From assembly GCA_030063045.1 (NCBI GenBank), contig JAQSEB010000001.1, forward strand, positions 5,208,001 to 5,272,000: 64,000 bases of DNA. The letters are read 5' to 3'. The translations under genes and the position numbers were made by a program. The DNA is from Pratylenchus scribneri (Eukaryota; Nematoda; Chromadorea; Rhabditida; Pratylenchidae). This document shows positions 52,296 to 62,600 of this stretch, piece after piece. Positions within the stretch are counted from its first letter, which is position 1. Each line of letters opens with the position of its first letter. A model generated the notes under the pieces. That model was not told the origin of the DNA. It saw only the letters and a list, made by a program, of their open reading frames with translations, and made no database searches.

Positions 52296-55200
52296 ATGGG
52301 TTTGCCAATGTTGGCTTCATTTCTCCTTGCCATTTGCCTCATATCAACTTTATTCGATCCGCTGCCTGCCAAAGCCGAGTAAATTTTTAATAATCGAATT
52401 TATATAATTTTTTTAAAGGACCCCCTTGGACATTGAATTTGACTTCAAGGATGGAATTCTAATGAATTTGGCCCAGTCTGGCGATTTTGAAAAATTTAAG
52501 GGCGAATATTTTTTGGTGGAGGATTTCTACGGCCGTGATCAATGTATGGCCACGCCTGAGGCCCAGATTATCCACTCTTTCGGCATTTACTTCCAACTGC
52601 CCAAGAATGGAACCAATGGAGGCAAGGGGTGAGTTTGTGGGGTTCCTAAATTGCCAATTCTATATTTTGATATTTTTCAATATTATATTTCCCCTTAAAT
52701 TTCATTTCAGCATGTCAATCTGTTATGCCGGAGAATTGGACAAAAATAACATGGCAAATGGCTTGGTTCCTTCCAAGCAATATAGGGTCCAAAATGTGGG
52801 AAATGAAGTGGCCAAAACTTGCGAGGCAGCTCGGCTGGAATATATGGCCAAATGCAAAGGGGACAAGAAATGTTTGGATTTTGTCAATGCTCCCTGGCAC
52901 GGATTCCGAGTCAGTCAGAGGGAGAACAGCCATGATTTGGAAATCCATCTTTCCACCTCCAATCATGTGTCAGTTTTAAATAAATTTTCTTAATTCTAAA
53001 TTTTTTCATTTCCTTTCAGTTTCATCATTCCCGCTGACAAAATTCCGGATGGCCAATTCTTCCTTAAATTGACCAAATGGAATACCCTGGTTGCCACAGT
53101 TTCCACTGAAATTGGTATAATATATTCAGATTAACCTAATTTCCTTCCATTTAGGACCCGGCCATCATGAATATGCTGATCGACGTCGCAAAGAAAAGGT
53201 GGACACAGGCCTGATTCCGGTGGAAAAAGATGCGAAACTTCGGCAAGGATTTTTCGCAAACGTTGGCAAAGGCGCATTGTTGGCCAAATATATGGGAATT
53301 TGGTCATTGGCAGCGGACATTTTGCCACATGCCCAGGATGATGTGCTCCAATTTTTTGTCATCCTTTCGGATTGTAGCGATTTGAAGGCATCGGTAAATT
53401 TTCAAATTTATTTCAATTTAATTTTTATAATTATACAGTTCATGTTGCCATCGGATTCGGAGCCGCCAAAGCCTAAAAATGGATTCGAACAGCTTAAAAT
53501 AAATCTGGATTTTTTTCTGTTCGAAGAACCGATGACAAAAATTCGCGGAAGAGTGACGCCGAATGTCAAGGAATTTGTCATTCAACTCATCAAAATGCAA
53601 ATTGGTAGTTTTTAATTTTTTTAAATAATTGTTGAATAATATTCCGTCAGTTAACCGAACCGGAAAGATGTTAAATTCTTTTTTTCAGAAAGATTTAATT
53701 AATTTTTTCCGGAAAGATTTAATTAAAATTAAATTTTCCGGAAAGATTTAATTAAAGACTAATTCTGCCTATTTTTTAAAAAGATGAGAATACAAATTTG
53801 AATGGAATTCGATTCACTGTCAGCAATTTTGTCAATGGCAAGGGTATTGGCAAAATGCAAATCTGCAACGACACTGAACATTGTTTTGGCGTGGTAAATA
53901 TTTCTTAAAAATTGGCTACTTTTTAAAGTTTAATATTAAAATATTTAGGAAAAGGAGAATGAATGGAATGATGTGAAATCCAATGTGCAACTTGAATTCA
54001 TCCAAAATGAGGATTTCATTTTGAAAATTAAGAAAGCCTCAGATCATTTTAATGTTAGCCTCAATTGCAAGGAATTCAAAACTTTTAATTTTGGGGAGAA
54101 CAACAAATTGGCATTCAATGAACGCTATTTTTATGAAGTAATTAAATATTATAATGAATTTAAAAATTATAATCATTTTTATAGATCAAAGGGGATGTCG
54201 ACATTTTTTACACCACCAAAGGAAAAAAAGAACAAAAGAAAATTGAAAAGGCAGATAAATTTGTCCGATCCGATGTATTGCATGTGACCACAAATCAAAA
54301 CAATCTGATTGGTGGAAAAATCGAGGCGAATGGCATTCTGATCCGTGGAGAAATGAAGGATTGGCAACAAATTGAAATCACATTCTACAAGGATAAAGAA
54401 GTCAAGCATTACGACAAAAATTTGAAAATTTCCGAGCGCCAAATTGTTTTCGGTGCTAGCAGGAATTTTAATAACGCAACGTTGTATATGGTAAAGGTAA
54501 TTAAAATTGAATGAAATTTTAAATAATTAATTGTGCAATTAAAGAATGGAATTATGAAAGCGGTTCTCAACGCTGATGATATCGGCAAATTCGAAAACTT
54601 TAAACTACATTTCCAATTGAAGCCGAAGGAAGTTTTGTTTTCATTGAATGATGATTATGAGAATGCTAATATCACTTTGGATCATGATCCTTCGATTAAT
54701 ACAATTAAGGTTAAAATTTTAAAAGCAAATCAATTTTCAAATTTATTTTTTTATTTAATTTTAATTATAATTGCAGATCAGTGCGGATGCGAAAGTGGAA
54801 AAATATGAGAATACAATCACTTTTATGCCACCAATTTTTCTGCCAAGTTTTCATGGTCAGGCTCAACCTGGAAGTCGTTTTACTTTCAAAGGACACATTC
54901 CCATTGATGCAAATTCGCTCGAAATTCATTTGCTGTTTATTCCTTCAACTACCAAAAATTATATATTTGGCAAATGTGCAGAATTACAATCAGGTGAAAT
55001 TCTCAGATTATTCTTCTTATAATTTAATTTGAATTTTAGTAACTCAATGTAAACTCATGTTCAAAATCAGTTTCGACTTCAATAATAACCAACTTAGCAA
55101 CGGATCTAATCAGGTAAAAACTTTTTTTAATTAAATTCAATGGATTTATACGCAAAAAACAGGTAATTATAAAAAATTCGATTATTCATGTCATTAGAAT

Positions 55201-55565
55201 CTATTTTTTCTCTTCTACATTGATTTTTATTTGTAAATTTAGGAAAATGTAATGCCATTGCCATCTCCATTTACACGAGGATCAGATTTTGATATGCAAT
55301 TCATAATGCGGACTGAATCAACGGTGAAAGTGATTAGCGGCAATTTCTCGAATACGTTTCCGATTGTTGGGAATGTGGGAGAAATCAGCCATCTGGAGGT
55401 TTCAGTGTCTACTAAATTGAATTTAAAAAATTATTTTAGATCTTTGGGGATATTTGGTTTTATGAGGAGCCGAAACTTGAAAAGTTTGATCCCACGAAAA
55501 TTGCCATCAGTTTTTTTGCATCCAATGAACCGCTCTACCCTCCCGGCACAATACTTGACATATAG
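52296..55565 (+). CDS. Secreted galectin-like multidomain protein, copy B (intact), 799 aa
   Basis: Fourteen exons: 52296-52378, 52419-52628, 52711-52968, 53020-53114, 53155-53393, 53439-53604, 53784-53893, 53949-54137, 54185-54496, 54545-54709, 54777-54993, 55040-55113, 55243-55398, 55440-55565. They total exactly 800 codons with all phases consistent. The signal peptide is residues 1-28 (hydrophobic LASFLLAICLISTLF). Residues 29-350 are a Cys-containing region of unknown family. About residues 350-799 look like three galectin-type beta-sandwich domains: repeated G-x-I-x-I-x-G starts, FTFKGHIPIDANSLEIHLL, SPFTRGSDFDMQF, and ends of the form ISHLE...GDIWFYEEPK and EIKGDVDIF. Canonical galectin sugar-contact residues are not evident. 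It is probably secreted. The promoter lies between the start and the G-rich insertion. B is the functional reference for copy A. Confidence 0.8.
53655..53760. repeat. Vestigial TTTCCGGAAA minisatellite in gene B intron 6
   Basis: Three or four partial units (CCGGAAAGATTTAATTAA) lie at the same intron position as the large array in gene A. Either the array expanded in A or collapsed in B. Confidence 0.8.
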
Positions 55566-56185
55566 ATTATTTGGAATTACAGAAGTCATGTGAGAAATGT
55601 CAAAATTAATGAAATATCTAAGAATCAGATAAATTTTATATCAGAAAATTCCCTACCCCTCCCCACATTGATTTTGTCCGTCCTTTCACATTGACGAATT
55701 TGAATATTTTTAACATTTCAACAAATTCCTTTCATTATAATTGTCTGTTTTAATTTTCTGATAAAGGGTTTCTTCATATTAATTATAAAAAAGTATGCAT
55801 AAAATAAGTAGTCGTAAAATAACGTTTTAGTATTATTAATTCTATTCAAACAAATCTTAATAAATTTTAAGATATATTATTGCGACAAATGTGATTTCTT
55901 GGTAAAGCAATTTTCGTTATTTCTGCCTAGGTAAGTTAAGGTATTTTTTGATATTTATTAACAAAGCCATTTTCACTAAATATTTTATTATATTTATTTT
56001 CAGATTTCTTTTTATCCTAAGACTGAAAATGAGTGCCTGTTTTGTTTGTCATTTAATTTTATGTAATTGAGTGTTATTCTTGAGCTTATGAACTCAAGAA
56101 TCTTAAAATATTTCTTTATAATTAACAGTGAATTGTCAAATTAAAAATAGAAAGCAAAACACTCAAAAATTTTAAAATATTTTAG
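55566..56185. other. Spacer between gene B and module B'
   Basis: Colinear with 42022-42646 of copy A. No exon seen. It would be intron if exon 13 (end 55398) were spliced to B' exon 1. Confidence 0.5.
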
Positions 56186-58308
56186 GAATTTGTAAAATTT
56201 TCGAATGAACTGGAATTGAATGTTACAAAAGGTGGAGGAATATTTTGTCGAGGGAAATTGTATTCAAAATGGGAGGAAATCAAAATAGCATATGGCAAAA
56301 AGATGGAAGGAAAAACTTTGATGGCTGAATTGGAATTTATTGGAAACAGAGATAAAGTGGAAATTAAAGTAAATGTACATATTTTAATATTAATTATGCT
56401 GAAATTTAGGCAAAAACAGTGAATAATCAAATTGATTTGAAAGAGTTGAAATTAATTGGTGATGAGTTGGATAAATGGAAAAAATGGTCGCAAAATGCAG
56501 AATATTTTGAATTTCATGTGGAATTGACCGAAGCAAATAAATTCATTTTGACACTGAATGATTGGAAAATTGAGAAAATATTTGAGTTGGATCATGAACC
56601 TACGATTAAAAATATTAAGGTGAGTGAATTTTAATTTTAATTAATTATTAATAATACATATTTGCGATAGAATAAGACTGTTAAATAATTATATATATGC
56701 ATAGATATGGAAAATTTTATGAAATATTAGAGTACTTAAATTAAAATAAATGGTTAAAGATAGGACAGTGATATGATAAAATTAGGGTTAATTATACGTG
56801 GGCGTAACGTTTACGCGAAACGGTTATACGCATCGGTTAATTAAACGTTACGTTATACGCACCTTGATTATACGCCAATGCGCAGCTTTTTTTAAAGACA
56901 CCATTTATGGTCAAATTTTTCGCTGCTCGGCCAATTTTATTCCAAATTTTTCGCTGCGCAACCAATTTTGAACCAAATTTTTCGCTGCCCGGCCATTTTA
57001 GAACACAAGTTTTCCATCGAAACCCATTCTACCAAAAAATTCGGCCCTGTGGTGGGGCAGTAAAAAAGCTAGAAATTCTCCCCTCTATGGTTCCCTCCTT
57101 GGAATATTCTTGATTACTGGCTTGATTGAACCAGATGAATTAGATTTGAGTGCAAAAAGAATTCGAAGATAAAGAAGAATAAAATAATTGATCTTAAATT
57201 AAAAAATATTGATTTTTATTTTGGAAATTTTTTAAATTTGAGTTAACAAATTTCAAAAAAATCTATACTATCTTATAAAGGGCGCGTAACGTTTAGTATA
57301 CGCGTATAATTTTCGTGGAAACGTTACTTTATATATACGCACCTTGACTATACGCATTATACGTTATACGCTTTTTCATTATACGCCTGCGTATAATTAA
57401 CCCCAGATAAAATATATTTTGTTGATTAAGGTTGATGCAGATTTCCTTAAAGAAGATTTTATTTTGGAAACTACAGTAATGCCACCGTATTTATTAAATA
57501 TCAGTACTCATAAGGCGCATATAGTCGGCTTTATTGAGGTGGAAAATAAAACGATTGAAATTGATGGAATAATACGAAAAAATGCAAATTCATTCCAAAT
57601 AGATTTGATTTATTTGACACCTATTTTTGATATTAATTATAAAATTGGAACTTGCAAGGAAGTAGAAACAGGTAGGATTAAGTAGGATTAATATAAATGT
57701 GTGAAAATTTACAAATATTGGGTTTTAGAATGAAAATTAATTCTTTTTAAATAAATCTTAGAAAATTTAGAAAATTAAAACTAACCATCTCATTGAAATA
57801 ATAAACTATTTGGAGATTTATAGGAGAAAAAAAACTATAGACTCTTATATCAAATATTGTTGCAAATGCAGAAATTTTAAACATCAACCGGCAATAAAAA
57901 ATTAATTTTAAGATAGTGTTCATTGCAGTTTTCTACTCCTAATGGAAGTCGATTTCAATACAAATAAAATGGTTTTAAGCGAGAGAGTTCATAAGGTTAA
58001 ATACAATTAAATTAACTTCTCATCAATGTAATTATTTAAGAAAGAATTATTCAATTCTATTTTCGCATCTCCATTTGTTCGTGATGGCATTTTTAAAATT
58101 CAATTGTTTGGTTACAACCGTAAATTTTATAATATTACAATTACTGCTAAAGAGAAATTTGTTTTCAATTCATTTGAATTACACGAAAGAGGAATAGCTT
58201 ACATTAATTATTTCGAGGTCATAAAAATTATTTTAAAAATTGATTTAACAAAAAAATCAACAGGTATTAGGCGATGTTTGGCTATTTGGAGAACCGAAAA
58301 TATATTAA
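56186..58308 (+). CDS. Headless galectin-like module B' (two domains)
   Basis: Six exons: 56186-56368, 56410-56619, 57431-57671, 57949-57995, 58041-58217, 58264-58308. They match A' exon for exon (183/183, 210/210, 250/241, 47/47, 162/177, 96/45) with the same phases and no start codon. Domain 1 has GGGIFCRGKLYSKWEEIKI and FILTLNDWKIEKIFELDH. Domain 2 has ASPFVRDGIFKIQLFG and ends INYFEVLGDVWLFGEPK. The last exon stops earlier than in A'. Intron 3 of the set carries a 623-bp TIR element. It may be the 3' part of gene B through skipping of exon 14, or a partial paralogue. RNA evidence would decide. Confidence 0.6.
56775..57413. mobile_element. 623-bp TIR element with 8-bp TSD in B' intron
   Basis: The insert 56783-57405 is flanked by GATAAAAT (56775-56782 and 57406-57413). 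Ends are TAGGGTTAATTATACG and, as complement, TGGGGTTAATTATACG. The subterminal parts iterate CGTTATACGC and GTAACGTTTA words. The middle contains three copies of an AATTTTTCGCTGC word. The A' intron at the same place is only 84 bp, so this is a post-duplication insertion. An 8-bp TSD fits hAT- or Merlin-type transposition. No transposase is encoded. Confidence 0.85.
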
Positions 58309-58479
58309 AGGAAATTGAAACAAATTGATTGGATGAACTAAGTGAAAGGCTGAAAATTGATATAATGAACAGACACCGATCAAAATAAATTTTAATAAGC
58401 ATAAAATTTGCCATTAAATTAAATGACTATTTAAATTTCATTGTTCTAAAAACAATTTTCAAATCTTTTAATAATTGTT

Positions 58480-58810
58480 GAATAATATTCCGATTTTTCC
58501 GGAAAGATTTAATTAAAAAAAAAACAAAGTTTTCGGGAAATATTTAATTGGGCCTATTTTTTGAAAAGATGAAAGTAAATTGCATTTAATTCGATTAGAT
58601 GTCAGCAATTTTGTTAATGGCAAGGGAATTGGCAATGTTGTAAATCTGCAAAGATCAGGAACATTATTTTGGCATTTACATTTTTTCTAAATTTAAGTGA
58701 AATATTTGACCATCTCCATTTAAACATGGTTCAGATTTCAATCTGCAAATTCTGCTCGAAGATGGATCAATGTTCAAATTTAAATTAAAATGGAAGGCAA
58801 AGACAAACCG
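58480..58810 (+). pseudogene. Galectin-like remnant: exon 7-like joined to exon 13-like
   Basis: 58480-58560 matches the end of gene B intron 6, including one TTTCCGGAAAGATTTAATTA unit. 58569-58675 matches exon 7 (GTCAGCAATTTTGTTAATGG, then CAAGGGAATTGGCA). Next comes sequence like exon 13 (CCATCTCCATTTAAACATGG then TTCAGATTTCAA). The frame is broken and exons 8-12 are missing, so it is a non-functional fragment of a third copy. Confidence 0.7.
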
Positions 58811-59650
58811 TAGAATGTAACCAATAAAAATGTCATATTTTACGGGGCACAGGAAAGTCATCCGCCGAATATTCTGATGCCACGTCTACAATAATTCTCT
58901 CACCAATTTCCCATCGTTTCTATGTGAATTGCTTCTCTCAAAAATTCCTTTCACCATCACCAATTCTCGCGCATCTTTCACTCAATGAGGGAATTCTAGG
59001 CCCTTCTTTACCCAATTCCAAAATGATGAGATCAAAACAAATTTCTCCCTTTTCTGGCTTCAATCCATCCATTCATTCCATTGATTTTATCCGTTGATAA
59101 TCAATACTGCTGACAGTGCCATTGGCCAATTTTATTTACAATTTTTGGATTTTAAATTATGAAATAATTCCGCCATTAATTTGTATTATAACATTTCTTT
59201 ATCTAGATTTGAATCCTAGTAAAAAAAATATGTAAATAATTTTTATCTATTAAGAGCGATTTGAGTCCAAATTTATTGATCCAGATATAATTTTAGTTCT
59301 CTACAACCGATTGTCAACAACCATCTTTTCCGGCTTACAATAAAAAGAATATTTTTCTTTGAATAAAAAGTCTTTCGGCTAATATAATTGAGCCTAACCC
59401 ATTTTTAGGACCTCAGAATCTCAAATTTAAATCCAATCCCTTCTCTATTTATTCAGAATTTTCAAAAATGATTATTATAAAATGTTTAGCAGATTTTATT
59501 TGAATTATAGAGGAAATTTTCCAATTTCTCATATAATTTTGCTATTTTTGTTTCCTTATAATTAACTGATAAAAAAATTTTTTAATTAGATTGAATTTTA
59601 ACAAATTTAAAAGAAAATTAAAAATTGAGACTTGAAAAAATTACAAATCC
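58811..59650. other. Intergenic region without a supported gene
   Basis: AT-rich. It ends with the likely promoter of the last gene. The segment around 58880-59110 (TCTCACCAATTTCCCATCGT, CCATTCATTCCATTGATTTT) resembles 44200-44350 downstream of A', so the duplicated block probably extends to here. Confidence 0.5.
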
Positions 59651-62600
59651 ATGTCAAAAATGTTTTGGCCGAAGAAGCCGACCTTTATTTTCCTAATTTT
59701 TCTTTCATTCGATTTTGTACACATAAATGGACAAAGGCCAACATTGAATGATATTACCACAATTACCAACTCAATTGGTATATAAAATATTTATATGGGA
59801 TTAATAAAAATAGATATTTTTAAATGTATTGCTAATTTCGCTTCTAAGTAATTCGAAATCGATATAATTCTTGTCGAAATTTAGCCATATAAACGGGTGA
59901 AAGAAATTGATGCCAAATATTTTAACAAAAAGTGATAAATATTATTCAATTTTATCCTGGATTTCTATGCTGAAATTTCAAAATTATTGAAAATTTAAAA
60001 TATTAAAATTTTTCTCAAATGTTATGGCACGCTAAAAAGAATAAAAAATTAAAGGCCCTTGGAGAATGCGATTACCCGAACGATTTATGGTCAATCGAAT
60101 GTTGCCCTTCATTCGTCAATTCCGCCGCCAGCTGAATCCAATGACCCAAATTGTTTGCTTAAAAATTCAAAATAAATTAATTTATTCCATTAAATTCAGA
60201 ATTGGATGAATGGTGGAATGCAAGGATTCTATCCAAATCAGCAGAATATTCATGCCACCCATATTGATTTGAATCCGCCTGAACAACGACAATATAGAAG
60301 TTTGTTTTGTAAATGATAATTAGGAAGGGGGTGGGAATGGATACGAATTTTCATATCCGTATCCAGGCATATCCGTGGAGGTCATATCCGCCATTAATCC
60401 GTATCCTTAATAGTTTTCAAAAACGATATCCCTAACCATTCATATCCGGATTATTCGGATATATTCGTATCCGTTTCCCGCATTAGAATTAAATAATGGA
60501 ATTCAATTAATTTAAATTCTTTTGAATAGTTTAGAGAAGAATTGGAATGTAATTAATATTTGAACTATTCCATAAGCTTTTGAATATTTTTGAGGCTTAA
60601 AAATTTGAAATGGTTTTGAAATGGAATAAATGGAATTAAATTAAATGAATTTCCAATTAATAATATTTTAGATATGAATTTGATTTAAAAAAATACTTTT
60701 TTAAATATTTAAATTTATTCTAATTATTTTGGTAATTCACTGAATTAAGCACCTTTGAATGGTTTCGATTAGAAGTGACATGTAAATAATTTTTGAATAA
60801 GGACTTAAACTGCAGATTATATTGAGAGAGAAAGAGAAAATTTGAACCGTTTTGAATTGAAATGGGTAGAATTAAATGTAATTAATTTCAAAATTAAGAA
60901 TATTTTATTTTTTAAATCGACCTAAAAATAACTTTTTAAAGCTTATTTAAATTTATTTTAAATATTTTTCATAAGAATTGTACATAAATTTTACTACTAT
61001 AAATTTTCTTAATTATTATTCAACCTTTCCAAAGTGTGGGGAATTATTAGAAAATGGTAAATTATTAAAGAATGAGGAATCGAAAGAATATATACCGTAA
61101 CAATTTAAGATGGACCCGTGAGCAATTTGAGTGATTTGGCCGGAATGATTTTGAGGGAATTATGGCGAAAGGCGCATCGCCATTGCCTTCATTGCGTCCA
61201 AAATGGAAGGGGCCAATGCATTTTGGCCAACACAAATTGTGGTTATCCATATCAGGTTTTATAATACAAATGGCCTATAAAATAATTTGTTAATATTAGT
61301 TATTCGATGATCAAGCCCAACAAATTTATTGCAGTGCAACAATTTGGAAAAATGCAGGACAAATGCAATTGCGTGCCAGAATGCAGTGTCAAACGTACGA
61401 AAATTATTTTATATAATGATATTAATTTACGGGTTCATTAATTAAATTAATTGTTATTTTTAAGCGTGATTCTCATTCTAAAAATAATTCAGAATTTCAT
61501 AACAATCAATTGCTTGAAATGAAAATTGGCCTTAAAATATGAATCAAAAGGCGATAACTTATTTCAAATGTATTAAATGAAATTTTCAAATTTATCTCAA
61601 TTTGTTAGAGGAAATTTTGATTAAAAATTTGATAAAAATTATGAAAAAATGAAATTAGGTATACAATTAGATGAAGAATTATTTTATTTTACTTGTAGTA
61701 AAATTTAAAGATTAATTTGATTAATATAGAGATCGGACGGGCCAGGTTACCTTTCAGGTCTTTTCGGGTTTCGGGTCGGGATTTTTAGTGGAATCCAACT
61801 CGTAAATCCAAATGAGTTAGTTGGCCAATCTCTAGTTAATAGTAGTTGAAAATTAGATTTTAATTAAATTAAAAAAATTTAAAATTAGATTTTTCACTTC
61901 TTTTCCTTTATGATGGTACAAAGTGAATGAAAATTTATTATACGATTCTGAAAAGTCCTGAGACAAATAAAAAATGCATTTATGCCAAAATTGTTTACAG
62001 TTATCCAACAACGCCAACATTGATGCGAAGTGTTATTGCGACTAGCCATTTGAAGAATTTGCGCTATATGTGTGTGAATTGTGCACCCGGAGTTTATGGC
62101 CAATTGAATGGAAATTTTGTTAACGGTGGCAATATGAATCCCAATTGGAATAACAACAACCGAATGTGGGCAAATTAAATTTTGTTTAGGAAAAATTTTG
62201 GCAATTTTAATGGAATTTGGCCTATTTGGTTTAATTTAATTTTTGTCATTTTAAATTAGAATTGCTTTGAGGCGCAAGGAAAAAAAGTGTTTGAGGAAGG
62301 AATAGTGAATAATAAATTTTTAGGGATTCTGCTGATTCCAATGAAAAGAAAAGGAGCAAACTTTAAGAAAAAAATATTAAATGTAAAAAATAGTGTTGTT
62401 CGAAATTTTAGTGTCGAAAAATAATTTATTTATGATAACATTATAATATGGCCATGACTAGATGTTAGGGTTTGCCAGACTTTAGGTGTCAGGATGGTTT
62501 AAGATAAGACCATAGTTAGATATAGTATTAAAAGAGTCTGATTTGACCAAAATATATTTATGGTCTCAAAAATAGAAAATTTTTCGACGAGAAAAGTTTT

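Noticed and set aside
56907..57113. 68-codon ORF in the 56.8-57.4 kb TIR element
   Set aside because: It is a translation of repeated AATTTTTCGCTGC words and has no transposase-like content.
60065..60152. Frame reading CDYPNDLWSIECCPSF, reminiscent of tyrosinase-type Cys motifs
   Set aside because: It ends in a stop. The RLPERFMVNRML frame instead keeps phase with both neighbouring exons.
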